A stretch of 64,000 nucleotides of DNA from Streptomyces fructofermentans (GTDB taxonomy: Bacteria > Actinomycetota > Actinomycetes > Streptomycetales > Streptomycetaceae), in contig NZ_BMWD01000022.1 in NCBI RefSeq assembly GCF_014651055.1, forward strand, positions 1 through 64,000, written 5' to 3'. Below are positions 1 to 8,616 of the stretch, piece after piece. Both the position numbers and the translations under genes were made by a program. Every line of letters starts with the position of its first letter. Position 1 is the first letter of the stretch. Under the pieces are notes generated by a model. The model was not told the DNA's origin, did not search any database, and saw only the letters and a list, made by a program, of their open reading frames with translations.

Positions 1-41
1 CCGCACACCAACTACGCTGGCACAAGCCGCATAACCCGTGT

Positions 42-518
42 TCAGGATTCGGGGTCAAGGCCCGGCGTCGCGCCGGCGGCCGTCCGGAAGACGATCGCGC
101 CGTCGATGACGTCGTAGTTGACGGGCACGACGAGCGGTCCGTCGTCGGCGGCCACCGCGATCCGCCCCACACCGTGGGTACCGAGCCGGGCCTGGCACTC
201 GCCGGCGTCAAGCTCCGTGAACTCAGGTGCGCGGGCGGCCTGTTCGCGGCCGGGCGGAAGCTCGGCCGTGCCGCCGGCGAGCTCCGCCACCGTGGTCTCC
301 AGTGCCGCGGCGAGGCTTCTCAGCGTGCCGCGGTCCGGTGCGGCGTCAGGATGTTCCTCCAGGTGGCTCAGGTAGCTGAGTGCCACGCCGGCCCGGTCGG
401 CCGTCTCGCGCCGGCTCAGGCCCAGTCGTGCGCGGCGCGCTGAGACACGGCGGCCCAGGTCGCCCCGAGGGCGCTCCTCCACCGTTGCCCCCGCATCGGC
501 CGGAGTCCGTTCGGACAT
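42..518 (-). pseudogene. Truncated XRE HTH / pyridoxamine 5'-phosphate oxidase-like protein
   Basis: The 158-residue product begins with an XRE-type helix-turn-helix (about residues 22-78, with motif AGVALSYLSHLE). It continues into the first strands of an FMN-binding split barrel (VGRIAVAADDGPLVVPVNY). Known actinobacterial proteins with this fusion are about 200-230 residues and carry the rest of the barrel. Here the frame stops shortly after VFRTAAGATPGL, so the flavin domain is cut by roughly a third. The ATG at 518 has a GGAGGGAGG ribosome site. The cut lies about 40 bases from the window edge, so a rearrangement just to the left is possible. Proteins of this kind are common in OsdR/DevR-type dormancy islands. 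Domain recognition is firm; calling it broken is inference from length. Confidence 0.7.
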
Positions 519-536
519 GGTCGTCGCCTCCCTCCG

Positions 537-1607
537 TCAGGTCGTGCCCACTGCCACGACGTCGTGCCGTTCTCCTCCGAGTACGACCTTCAGGGCGCCG
601 GTGTCGGCGGCGCGGGCGAAGACGTCGTACGCCTCTTCCATGCGGTCGAGCGGGAAGGTGTGGGTGACCAGCCGCGAGGTGGGCAGCCGTCCGGCGGCGG
701 CCATGCGCAGCAGGGTCGGGGTGGAGTGGGTGTCGACCAGGCCGGTGGTGATGGTGATGTTCTTGATCCACAGGTCTTCGAGGTGCAGGGTCGCCGGCTT
801 GCCGTGCACGCCGACATTGGCGACGTGACCGCCGGGACGGACCATGCGGGTGCAGAGTTCGAAGCTCTCCGGAACCCCGACGGCCTCAATGACGACATCC
901 GCCCCGAGCCCGTCGGTGAGGTCGGCGACCAGTTGCTCAGGGGCCTCACGGGCGTCGGCCACGGCGTCGGCTCCGAGCTCGCGGGCAGCCTCCAGCCGGG
1001 CCGGGACCAGGTCGACGGCGACGATCCGCTCGGGGGAGAACAGCCGGGCCGTGCTGATCGCGGCGAGCCCGATGGGCCCGGCGCCGACCACGACGACGGT
1101 GTCCCCGGGCCGCACGTGGCCGTTGAGGACGCCCACCTCGTAGGAGGTGGGGAAGATGTCCGCCAGCAGGACGGCGTCGGCACTGTCCATGGCGGCCGGC
1201 AGCGCGTGCACCGACAGGTCCGCGTACGGCACGCGGACGTACTCGGCCTGGGTGCCGTCGATCAGATGGCCGAGGATCCAGCCCCCGCCGCCCCGGCACT
1301 GGCCGTAGGCGCCCTGACGGCAGTAGTCGCAGCGCCCGCAGGCGGTGATGCAGGAGACCAGGACCCGGTCCCCGGGACGCACCGTCCGAACGTCGCCGCC
1401 AACCTCGACGATCTCACCGACCGCCTCGTGGCCGAGCACGGTACCTGGGCGCACCTCGGGCACATCACCCTTGAGGATGTGCAGGTCAGTGCCGCAGATG
1501 GTGACCGAGTCGACGCGTACGACGGCGTCGGTGGGCTCTTTGACGGCCGGGTCCGGGACATCCTCCCAGGCGGACTGTCCGGCGCCGTGGAACACGAAGG
1601 CTTTCAT
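537..1607 (-). CDS. Zinc-dependent medium-chain alcohol dehydrogenase
   Basis: This is a 356-residue MDR-superfamily dehydrogenase that should oxidise or reduce an alcohol/aldehyde with NAD(P). The catalytic-zinc cysteine lies in ICGTDLHILKGD and the GHEAVGEI histidine follows. The structural-zinc lobe has four cysteines (CGRCDYC...QC), and the Rossmann fold carries VVVVGAGPIGLAAI. The ATG at 1607 (MKAFVFHGAG) was preferred to a GTG 12 bases upstream because GAGGAG sits just before it. A GGGCCCGTTCGGCCC palindrome lies about 235 bases upstream, linking it to the putative OsdR regulon. The substrate cannot be told from sequence; threonine dehydrogenase-like or formaldehyde dehydrogenase-like activities are alternatives. 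Confidence 0.85.
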   Translation of the reverse strand: MKAFVFHGAGQSAWEDVPDPAVKEPTDAVVRVDSVTICGTDLHILKGDVPEVRPGTVLGHEAVGEIVEVGGDVRTVRPGDRVLVSCITACGRCDYCRQGAYGQCRGGGGWILGHLIDGTQAEYVRVPYADLSVHALPAAMDSADAVLLADIFPTSYEVGVLNGHVRPGDTVVVVGAGPIGLAAISTARLFSPERIVAVDLVPARLEAARELGADAVADAREAPEQLVADLTDGLGADVVIEAVGVPESFELCTRMVRPGGHVANVGVHGKPATLHLEDLWIKNITITTGLVDTHSTPTLLRMAAAGRLPTSRLVTHTFPLDRMEEAYDVFARAADTGALKVVLGGERHDVVAVGTT

Positions 1608-1930
1608 GTCGCTCCTCACCCCAGTTCTCGTTCCTCTGCGGGGCCCGGGGACCGGCGGTGAGGTGTCGACGACCGGTCGGGGACCGGTGTCGCCCGCCCG
1701 CCGGAATCGCCCCGCATGTCAAGCCTGGCCCTCGTGCGCGGGTGCCGCTTGGGCCGGTTGGTCCCTGTTTTCCGGCCGGCCGGGATCGAGACGCCACCCG
1801 TCCCGAGGGGTGTCCCAGGACCGACCGGAAGGACCGAAGAGGGCCCGTTCGGCCCTTCCGGACGTGTGTCGAAGCGGCTTCCGACCGGACGAGGTCGGCG
1901 ACGGCGGCACCCACTCCATCCGGACGGTGG
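1608..1930. other. Intergenic region with a regulon box
   Basis: About 320 bases separate the dehydrogenase from the GAPDH relic. The only structure seen is the GGGCCCGTTCGGCCC palindrome at 1841-1855 and a weaker related stretch, AGGACCGACCGGAAG, at 1818-1832. No convincing coding sequence was seen on either strand. Confidence 0.5.
1841..1855. promoter_or_regulatory. Candidate OsdR/DevR-type operator, copy 1
   Basis: GGGCCCGTTCGGCCC is an imperfect palindrome, one base longer in the spacer than the other four copies. It lies upstream of the alcohol dehydrogenase read leftward from 1607. Assignment to the response regulator at 9350 is inference from the shared motif. Confidence 0.45.
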
Positions 1931-2491
1931 TCAGCCATCGGCGACCAGGGCGGTGGGGTCGCGGAGGCGGTGCGTGTCACCCCATGCGTTGTCGTGCCGG
2001 CCGAAGACCTTCACGAGCGTGCCGTCGGCCTGGATGAGTGCCGGGTCGAGGACGCGTGAGGCGGGGTCGCCGATGACGTCACGGCTCGGGCGGCGCCCGA
2101 ACTGGTCGGGACGATGCTCAGAACCGCCGAGCGGGCCCGGCGCAGTGCATGAGGCGGCGGACACGATCCGGCCGCCGTGACAGTTGTAGGTGTCGTCGTT
2201 GTCGTCGTTGACTCCCATGACGATGGTGGCGTCCGCGTTCTGGCCCGGGCGGACAGCAGCACCGCGCCGCCCGTCCACGGTGATTGAGTTGTCGTCGTGG
2301 GCGACGTCGCATCCGATGTGTCCGAACGTCGAGTCGTGCTCGAGCAGATGGGCGAGCGTGGCGGGCGAGGCGATGTCGTTGACCGCGACCACCCCGACGT
2401 CCTGGGTGCCCGCCTCGGCACGCTCCAGGGCGGCTCGCAGGTAGGTGCGGCCGAGCCGGCCGAAGCCGTTGATGCCGACGCGTACGGTCAT
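1931..2491 (-). pseudogene. Glyceraldehyde-3-phosphate dehydrogenase relic with internal deletions
   Basis: The 186-residue frame starts as a normal GAPDH (MTVRVGINGFGRLGR, NAD-binding) and ends as one (LDPALIQADGTLVKVFG...ALVADG). The family is about 330-340 residues. The S-loop and most of the catalytic domain are missing, and only a remnant of the active-site stretch survives (SAASCTAPG where SNASCTTN is expected). The middle part reads as scrambled sequence, which suggests deletions with at least one frame change. A purine-rich ribosome site precedes the ATG at 2491. It cannot form a normal enzyme and is best treated as a decayed glycolytic gene of the dormancy island. Confidence 0.8.
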
Positions 2492-2786
2492 GGCGGTGCC
2501 CCCCCTGCGGGGCAGGTGTCTCGGACATCGCCGGTTCATTCGGCTGCCTCGGGCTGGTCGGTACCGTGCGCGCGGGTCCGATTCGCGTGGCGGGTACGGG
2601 GTTCAACCATCCGTCGGCGTACGGCGGCGCGGACCGGGGGCCGTCTACGCGGTCGGTGACGACGTCCCACCTCAGACGATGGATTCTGCCGCGCCCTCCG
2701 TACCGCCTACCGTCGCGTGATCTGCAAGCCTGGCCATGTCTCCGACCGCACGGTGAGCGGCTGAGCTGAGCAGCCGGTCCTGCCGG

Positions 2787-3674
2787 TCACACCGGCTCGG
2801 GCACGATGACGACCGGGCAGGCGGAGTGGTGCAACACGCCGTGGGCGACCCGGCCCAGCTGGAGTCCGAAGTGGCGTTGCCGGCGGCGGGCCCCGAGGAC
2901 CAGGAGGTCGGCGTCACGTGAGGCGTCCACCAGAACGGTCCGGGCGTGGTCCTCGACCGTACGACGGCGCACCTCGACCCCGGCCGGGACGTCCTCAAGC
3001 GCCTTCTCCAGGACCTCGACCGCCTGCAGCTCGTGCAGCCGGGCGGGTTCCCCGGCGAGCAGCGGATGGTCGGTGGTCTCGTGCGCGGGGCAGCGCCAGG
3101 CCCGCACGGCCTCCAGCTCGACCCCGCGCCGCCGTGCCTCCTCGGCGGCGAAGCGCACCGCCGCCGAGGCCACCGGCTGCTCACCCACGCCCACGACCAC
3201 GCGGCCGTGGATGACGGGCAGTGCCCCGTTGTCGTGGCTGCCGCGCACGACGACCACGGGGCAGTGGGCATGCCCGGCCATCGTCAGGCTCACGGATCCC
3301 AGCAGCGCCTCGGCCATGCCACTGCGGCCTCGGGTGCCGGTCACCAGGAGGAAAGCGCTGCGGCTCTCTCGTACCAGCGCGTACTCCGGATCCTCGGGCT
3401 GCACGTCGGTGGAGACCCTCACCTCGGGCCGACGGTTCGTGGCCCGCCGGGCGGCATTTGCCACGACGTCCTCGGCCGCCACCTGCTCGGACGGCTTGCC
3501 CAGGTCCGCCGCCAGGTGGGCGCCCTCGTAGCGCTCCCACAGCGAGGCGTACACCAGCCGCAGCGGCAGCCCGCGTACGACTGCCTCGTCGGCCGCCCAG
3601 TCCACGGCCCGCAGAGCGGGCTCGGAGCCGTCGACGCCGACGACGATCGGCAGGTCCGTCATCATGGCTGTCAC
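2787..3674 (-). CDS. Universal stress protein, two UspA domains
   Basis: This 295-residue protein has two tandem UspA folds (about residues 7-145 and 155-294). The first opens with PIVVGVDGSEPAL and has a G-x2-G-x9-G-type nucleotide loop (GTRGRSGMAEALLGS). The second ends in a matching loop (LGARRRQRHFGLQLG) that looks less canonical. Such proteins bind ATP and accumulate under hypoxia or stasis. The GTG start at 3674 overlaps the TGA of the upstream dehydrogenase (GTGA), which implies translational coupling. An in-frame ATG at 3665 is an alternative start. It is the last gene of a three-gene leftward operon. Confidence 0.88.
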   Translation of the reverse strand: MTAMMTDLPIVVGVDGSEPALRAVDWAADEAVVRGLPLRLVYASLWERYEGAHLAADLGKPSEQVAAEDVVANAARRATNRRPEVRVSTDVQPEDPEYALVRESRSAFLLVTGTRGRSGMAEALLGSVSLTMAGHAHCPVVVVRGSHDNGALPVIHGRVVVGVGEQPVASAAVRFAAEEARRRGVELEAVRAWRCPAHETTDHPLLAGEPARLHELQAVEVLEKALEDVPAGVEVRRRTVEDHARTVLVDASRDADLLVLGARRRQRHFGLQLGRVAHGVLHHSACPVVIVPEPV

Positions 3675-4693
3675 CGCCCCACGACCAGGTCGAGGACGAT
3701 GCGCGCCCTGACCTCACCGCGCAGCACCTCGGCGATGCACTCGTTGACGGAGGTCAGCGGGCGGGTCTCGCTGATGACTCGGGTCCGGCCCGCCGCGTGC
3801 AGCTGGAAGACCTCTGCGAGATCCTGCTGGGTGCCGACGATCGAGCCGATCACGCTGGTGCCGTTGAGGACGGTGTCGAAGATCGGCACACGGACCGTGC
3901 CATGCGCGGGCAGCGCCACCATGACCAGCTTGCCACCGCGCCGCAGCCCGGCGTTCACGGCCTCGAACGCGGCGTCGTCGACGGCGAGCGCGATCGCGGC
4001 GTGTGCGCCGCCGTGCTGCTTCAGGACCGCGCCGACGTCGTCCTTTCGGGCGTCGATGAGGATGTCGGCACCCAGTTCGGCGGCGAGTTCGAGCTTCTCG
4101 TCGGTGACGTCGACGGCCGCGACGGTGGCCCCGGCGATCTTCGCGTACTGGACGGCCAGGTGACCGAGCCCGCCGATGCCGGAGACGGCCACGAGCTGCG
4201 CGGGCTTCACCTCGGCGACCTTGAGCGCCTTGTACGTCGTGACGCCGGCGCAGGTCAGTGGGGCGGCGTCGACGGCGCTGACGCCGTCCGGCACGGGCTG
4301 CGCGAAGTCGGCCCACGCGAGCATCCTCTCGGCGTAACCACCGTCGCAGCCGTAGCCGGTGTTGACCTGCTGCTCGCACAGCGTCTCCCAGCCCGACAGG
4401 CAGTGCTCGCACCGCCCGCAGGCCTTGCCGAGCCAGGGCACGGCCACCCGCTGCCCGACGCTGAGGTGGGTGACACCGTCGCCGAGCTTCTCGACCAGGC
4501 CGACGCCCTCGTGACCAGGCACGAAGGGCGGGGTCGGCTTGACGGGCCAGTCGCCCTGGGCGGCGTGGATGTCGGTGTGGCACAGCCCGGAGGCCTCGAC
4601 GCGGATACGGACCTGGCCCGGGCCGGGCTCGAGGTCGGGGCGGTCCTCGATGACCAGGGGCTCGCCGAAGGCTCGTACGACCGCTGCCTTCAT
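3671..4693 (-). CDS. adhP: Zinc-dependent alcohol dehydrogenase, AdhP type
   Basis: A 340-residue class of NAD-dependent alcohol dehydrogenase. It has catalytic zinc ligands in GLCHTDIHAAQGDW and PGHEGVG, a structural zinc lobe (CGRCEHCLSGWETLC) and a Rossmann motif, VSGIGGLGHLAVQYA. The length and the GYGCDGGYAERM segment fit AdhP/AdhT ethanol dehydrogenases. The start is the ATG at 4693 with GAGGAG nine bases upstream; an in-frame TTG at 4702 lacks a spaced ribosome site. It sits between two universal stress protein genes in a leftward operon and overlaps the following one by four bases. A role in redox balance under low oxygen is inferred from the neighbourhood. Confidence 0.88.
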   Translation of the reverse strand: MKAAVVRAFGEPLVIEDRPDLEPGPGQVRIRVEASGLCHTDIHAAQGDWPVKPTPPFVPGHEGVGLVEKLGDGVTHLSVGQRVAVPWLGKACGRCEHCLSGWETLCEQQVNTGYGCDGGYAERMLAWADFAQPVPDGVSAVDAAPLTCAGVTTYKALKVAEVKPAQLVAVSGIGGLGHLAVQYAKIAGATVAAVDVTDEKLELAAELGADILIDARKDDVGAVLKQHGGAHAAIALAVDDAAFEAVNAGLRRGGKLVMVALPAHGTVRVPIFDTVLNGTSVIGSIVGTQQDLAEVFQLHAAGRTRVISETRPLTSVNECIAEVLRGEVRARIVLDLVVGR

Positions 4694-4738
4694 GGGGTTC
4701 AACTCCTCGGGTTCCAGGCGGTTTTCGGGGGCGGGGCG

Positions 4739-5644
4739 TCAGTCGTGGGGGACGACGGCGACGGGGGCGGTGGAGTGGTGCAGGACGGCGTGGGCGACCG
4801 GGCCGATGTGGGTGCCGAACGGGTTGCGGCGGATCCGGCGGCCCACGACGACCAGGCAGGCCTCGCGGGAGGCGTCGACGAGGTGGTTGCCGGGGGTGCC
4901 GTAGAGGGATTCCTCGATGACCTCGACGTCCGGGTGCTTCTCTCGCCACGGGTGCAGGAACTCGGTCAGGGCGACGGTCTCGCGGCGGGCGAGGGCGTTG
5001 TGGAGTTCGAGGTCGGTGGCGAGGCCGTAGGCGTAGTACGGGGGCGGGTTCCAGCCGTGCACGACCCGCAGGGACGTGCGGCGGCGGGCCGCTGCCGCGA
5101 AGGCGAACTCGATCAGGGTCTCGTCGGGGCTCTCGAGGTCGAGGCCGAGGACGACGGGCCGGAACGGGGTCGCGGCGGACGGGATGCCCACCTGGTCCAT
5201 CTCGTGCTCGTCGGCGGCCTGTTCGCCGGCCCGGACAAGAACGACCGGCCGCTCCGCGCGCGCCACCGTCGACAGGCCGACCGAGCCGACCATGAAGCCG
5301 CCGAGGCCACTCATTCCCCGCGAGCCCAGCACCAGCAACTCGGCGTCCTTCACCGCGTGAGCCAGCACGTCGCCGGGGTGGCCGGACAGTTGTTCAGTGG
5401 TGACTTCCAGGCCGGGGTGACGCAGCCGGATGCCTGCGGCCGCCTCGCGCGGAACACGCTCGGTCCAGTGCTGTTGCGTCTCGGCGCCGAGCAGCGGTGC
5501 CTGCGCCGCGGGAGCCGGCACTGGCTCCCACACGTGCACGAGCTTCAGCGTGAGGCCCAGCAGCCCGGCCTCACGGGCCGCCCACTCGGCGGCGGCCAGG
5601 CTCTCCCTCGAACCGTCGAGGCCGACGGTGATGGTGCGGGTCAT
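4739..5644 (-). CDS. Universal stress protein, two UspA domains
   Basis: The 301-residue product has two UspA domains. The first starts TRTITVGLDGSRESLAAAEWAA and holds the ATP loop GSRGMSGLGGFMVGS. The second carries a related loop, GRRIRRNPFGTHIG. The ATG at 5644 is preceded by GAGGTGGAG; the open frame continues further upstream without a supported start. It is the first gene of the usp-adhP-usp operon, 45 bases before adhP. A GGGCCGACCGGCCC palindrome lies 84 bases upstream, so the operon is a likely target of the island's response regulator. Confidence 0.88.
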   Translation of the reverse strand: MTRTITVGLDGSRESLAAAEWAAREAGLLGLTLKLVHVWEPVPAPAAQAPLLGAETQQHWTERVPREAAAGIRLRHPGLEVTTEQLSGHPGDVLAHAVKDAELLVLGSRGMSGLGGFMVGSVGLSTVARAERPVVLVRAGEQAADEHEMDQVGIPSAATPFRPVVLGLDLESPDETLIEFAFAAAARRRTSLRVVHGWNPPPYYAYGLATDLELHNALARRETVALTEFLHPWREKHPDVEVIEESLYGTPGNHLVDASREACLVVVGRRIRRNPFGTHIGPVAHAVLHHSTAPVAVVPHD

Positions 5645-5727
5645 GATCTCCACCTCTTGTGTCGGGGCTCCGATTCGAGCCTCGTCCCCGGACGAGGCCC
5701 TCGGCAGGGGCCGCAGGTCCCCGCCAA

Positions 5728-5741
5728 GGGCCGACCGGCCC
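5728..5741. promoter_or_regulatory. Candidate OsdR/DevR-type operator, copy 2
   Basis: GGGCCGACCGGCCC lies in the 157-base gap upstream of the usp-adhP-usp operon. It matches the other copies at ten or more of fourteen positions. Confidence 0.5.
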
Positions 5742-5801
5742 CATCGGCCGGTGTTGCGGTGCGGCGGATCCATGGGCCCGGTACGCCGCTCCTCTCGCGG
5801 A

Positions 5802-6431
5802 TCAGCGCAGCCAGGGGCTGCGGCGGACGAGCGGGAGCTTCGCCCACAGCCGGCCGAGGCCGAGGGTGTCCCCGGCGGAAGCGGCGGCCAGGGCGATCAG
5901 AACGACGGCGTAGACGACGTGGTACTCGGCGAACGGGTTCGTCGACATGCTGGGCGAGCCGTCGGAGAGGTGCTGGGCGGGCGGCCACTCGGCGACCCAC
6001 ATCAGCGCCATCATCAACGTGCCGACGACGGCCGCGAAGCGCAGCGCCACACCGGCGATCAGCGCGACGCCGATCCCGAGCAGACCCAGCATGAACAGCC
6101 AGTCGGCCCACGCGGCCCCGGCCCAGTCGTGGAAGGTGGACTCCATCGGCCCGGCGGCGACACCGCTGAGGAAGCCCTTCGTGGGCGAGCCGCCGTCGAT
6201 CCAGCCCTTGCCGGAGGAGGTGGCGTAGCCGAGGCCGAAGGTCTTGTCGAGGAACGCCCACAGGAAGACGAACCCGGTGAGCAGGCGCAGGGACGCGAGA
6301 ACGTACGCCCGCGCGGTGTGCGTGTCGCTGAGTGTCGACGCGGCGGACTCGGAGGGGGAAGCGTTCCTGATCCTGCGGAAGGACAGCAGGTGGAGGCCCG
6401 AACTCCGGTGCGAGGGCTCGTGCACGGCCAT
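5802..6431 (-). CDS. DoxX-family integral membrane protein
   Basis: A 209-residue membrane protein with about four hydrophobic segments, among them LASLRLLTGFVFLWAFLDK, LFMLGLLGIGVALIAGVA and VVYAVVLIALAAA. The segment LLTGFVFLWAFLDKTFGLG and the later WVAEWPP are typical of the DoxX/DoxD-like family, whose founding members are subunits of thiosulfate:quinone oxidoreductase. In actinobacteria the role is mostly redox stress, with substrates undefined. The ATG at 6431 has an AAGGGA ribosome site; a GTG about 48 bases upstream with GAGGGA is an alternative start. A GGGCCGAACGGCCC palindrome 116 bases upstream ties it to the island's putative regulon. Confidence 0.75.
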   Translation of the reverse strand: MAVHEPSHRSSGLHLLSFRRIRNASPSESAASTLSDTHTARAYVLASLRLLTGFVFLWAFLDKTFGLGYATSSGKGWIDGGSPTKGFLSGVAAGPMESTFHDWAGAAWADWLFMLGLLGIGVALIAGVALRFAAVVGTLMMALMWVAEWPPAQHLSDGSPSMSTNPFAEYHVVYAVVLIALAAASAGDTLGLGRLWAKLPLVRRSPWLR

Positions 6432-6546
6432 GGCGGTGATCCCTTCGGTGAGGGTGGAGGTGGGGAGCGACTCGGTCACTGTCTGACGTCCCTCACTCTC
6501 GTCTTGTGACACCGCTGCCGCCGGATGCCGAAGGTCCGCGACCGTT

Positions 6547-6560
6547 GGGCCGAACGGCCC
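6547..6560. promoter_or_regulatory. Candidate OsdR/DevR-type operator, copy 3
   Basis: GGGCCGAACGGCCC stands upstream of the DoxX-like gene and just downstream of the pyruvate formate-lyase relic. Confidence 0.5.
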
Positions 6561-6588
6561 TGTCCTCCGGGCCCGTTGGGGTCCACGG

Positions 6589-6735
6589 CTCGGCCGCGGC
6601 CGAGTAGCCGAGGTGGAACCACTGCACGGCCTCGTGAGCGGTCGCGGCGGGACGGGAGACGTCACAGCCGTACGCGGCCGCCATCCGCGCCAGCTCGCCC
6701 AACGCTCGCGCCTGCTCCTTGAGTTCCTCCTGAAC
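6589..6735 (-). pseudogene. Pyruvate formate-lyase fragment
   Basis: About 49 residues (ELARMAAAYGCDVSRPAATA then HEAVQWFHLGYSAA) closely resemble the PflB segment that in E. coli reads MAASYGFDISGPAENAKEA followed by IQWTYFGYLAA. The rest of the roughly 750-residue enzyme is absent; flanking residues in the same frame are unrelated. There is no ribosome site. PflB makes acetyl-CoA and formate from pyruvate under anoxia, so this fits the neighbouring fermentative genes. It is a non-functional remnant. Confidence 0.7.
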
Positions 6736-6839
6736 CCAGCACCTCCAACCCAGCCAGTACCCGGTTACACCCCGACATGACCGGGAGCCACCCACCGGCG
6801 GATTGCCAGGTCAGCCTCGCAAGGCCGGCACGCAGGAAC

Positions 6840-7724
6840 TCAGCAGTCGTAGCGGTGGACCGTGGGCCAGTCGGGACAAGCACGGCAGACGAAGACGTAG
6901 ACACCGCCCGCGTCGCCCATGTCCATCCCGTGGCTGTCGTCCCGCAGAGTGTCGGACACCTCCCAGCCGGAGCCAGGACGAGTCCGTTCCTCGACCGGGA
7001 GCCACCGCCCACACGACTCACTCGCCGAGATCGTCAGGAGGTGCTCCATTCGTTCGCCGCAGACACAGTGGGGCCAACTTGGAGCCTGGGTCCAGCCCGG
7101 ATAGCCGCCGACCTTGCTCTGGTTGGTGGTGAACGCGTCGTAGTAGGAGATACCCGTGGTCTCCTCCAACTCGTCGCTCCACTCCCCGACGCGTTCGGAC
7201 AGGTCCTCCGGCATGTCCCAGTTCGGGAACTCGGTGACCTCGGTGGGGTGCACCACGCAGGGCCGGGGCACGTACTCATCGTCGAACTCGTACGGCTGCG
7301 GCACCTCGTCCAGAAGCCGCCCGGACGCGACCTCGGCGGCGGAACGCCATCGGAGCACAGGCACAGGCGACCACTGATCGTGCTCAGAGTGAATCAGCGG
7401 GCACCAAAGCACCTGGAGTACTTCAGTGCCGGCTGGAAACGCCAGCGCCGGAACATCGCGAGCAAACAGCTGAAGCACCGGCACCATCGCCACGGGGTCC
7501 GGCCCCACCACCGCGCAGTCGCGCGCAGGGTTGTAGTGGTCGGGTGCGGCACGCGTCGGCCATGGTTCGTCAGCCGGCCACAGCAGCGGTCCCCCGAGCG
7601 AACTCTCCCGCCGGCCGGGAGAGCCGCCACGCGGGTACAGCAGAGTGGTGGACCGGGCATGCGAAAGAAGTTCCGGAAGGTGCTCCGCGATATCGAGCGG
7701 GGGTGGTGGAACGGTGAAACTCAT
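6840..7724 (-). CDS. DUF1963 (YwqG-like) protein
   Basis: The 294-residue product contains GGPLLWPADEPWPTRAAP near the N-terminus. This is the hallmark of DUF1963/YwqG-like proteins, whose function is unknown. Further conserved-looking parts are YPGWTQAPSWPHCVCGERM, with paired cysteines, and a C-terminal VYVFVCRACPDWP. The two Cys pairs could bind a metal. The start is the ATG at 7724 with GGAGG four bases away; longer in-frame starts exist but lack a ribosome site. No operon partner is evident, and the family recurs in Streptomyces as single genes. Confidence 0.6.
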   Translation of the reverse strand: MSFTVPPPPLDIAEHLPELLSHARSTTLLYPRGGSPGRRESSLGGPLLWPADEPWPTRAAPDHYNPARDCAVVGPDPVAMVPVLQLFARDVPALAFPAGTEVLQVLWCPLIHSEHDQWSPVPVLRWRSAAEVASGRLLDEVPQPYEFDDEYVPRPCVVHPTEVTEFPNWDMPEDLSERVGEWSDELEETTGISYYDAFTTNQSKVGGYPGWTQAPSWPHCVCGERMEHLLTISASESCGRWLPVEERTRPGSGWEVSDTLRDDSHGMDMGDAGGVYVFVCRACPDWPTVHRYDC

Positions 7725-8018
7725 GAGGCCTCCAAACCGCCGCATCGTAACGCGGGCCACAGACACCATCCGGGGGCCGCCCAGGAACAAGCCGAGCCTC
7801 AACACGCGCCCGATGAAGGCCAGCGGCACAGTTGGCATGAATGGCACACAAACAGGCCCTCAGGCTGGTCTCCACCATGCGCAGACCGCCGTTCGGATGA
7901 TCGCGCGCTTGAGTGGGGCGTCGGTCTGCAGACCGACGATCAACTCCCTTCGTGGTCGATCCAGCCGGGGGCGTGCCTCGACCACGGCTCCTCGTGGGAG
8001 CCGAGCGGCCCGGCCGTA

Positions 8019-8032
8019 GGACCGAAAGGCCC
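8019..8032. promoter_or_regulatory. Candidate OsdR/DevR-type operator, copy 4
   Basis: GGACCGAAAGGCCC is a weaker copy of the island palindrome, 69 bases before the GTG of the cyclic-nucleotide-binding gene. Confidence 0.4.
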
Positions 8033-8100
8033 ATAGCCCCCCGCCGGGCATCGGACACACGCTGGTCATGTCAGTTCCACACCCATCAGGGAGGCCAGCC

Positions 8101-8565
8101 GTGATCCCCACTCCCACCCCCACCATGCTGCGAGCCCTGCCCGCGGAGCACCGGCAGCGGCTCATGCGCTTCGCCCGCGAGGTATCCGTCCCCCAGGGGA
8201 CGCGCCTGTTCGAGGAGGGCGGAAAGGCCGACCGGTTCTGGATCATCCGCACCGGCACCGTCGAACTCGACATGCACGTGCCCGGGCGCCGCGCGGCCGT
8301 CGTCGAGACCCTCCGTCACAACGAACTCGTCGGCTGGTCCTGGCTGTTCGGGCCGCACGTCTGGCACATGGGCGCCGAGGCGACAACCCCGCTGCGGGCG
8401 TACGAGTTCGACGCCACGGCCGTACGGCTGATGTGCCAGGAGGATCCGGCCCTGGCCGGCACCATCACCCAGTGGGTCGGCGACGTGCTCGCCCACCGCC
8501 TGCGCTCCGCCCGGACGCGGCTCCTGGACCTGTACGCACCCTACGGCTCCGGCGCCCACGCCTGA
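8101..8565 (+). CDS. Single-domain cyclic-nucleotide-binding protein
   Basis: The 154-residue protein consists of one Crp-like cNMP-binding beta-barrel (about residues 15-130) with LFEEGGKADRFWIIRTGTVE. It lacks the C-terminal helix-turn-helix of Crp/Fnr regulators, so it may be a ligand-sensing accessory protein rather than a transcription factor. The canonical phosphate-binding RxxxA motif is not evident, so cAMP binding is unproven. The GTG at 8101 was chosen because GGGAGG lies six bases upstream. The next gene starts 51 bases downstream and is probably co-transcribed. Similar proteins occur beside CBS-domain genes in Streptomyces dormancy-type clusters. Confidence 0.78.
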   Translation: MIPTPTPTMLRALPAEHRQRLMRFAREVSVPQGTRLFEEGGKADRFWIIRTGTVELDMHVPGRRAAVVETLRHNELVGWSWLFGPHVWHMGAEATTPLRAYEFDATAVRLMCQEDPALAGTITQWVGDVLAHRLRSARTRLLDLYAPYGSGAHA

Positions 8566-8616
8566 GCCCGGCAGAGCACCGAGGACCGGAGACCGGGAGA
8601 GGCAGAGGGAACCACG

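Noticed and set aside
3221..6094. 957-residue rightward open frame
   Set aside because: Antisense to the usp-adhP-usp operon, with composition typical of a complement-strand artefact.
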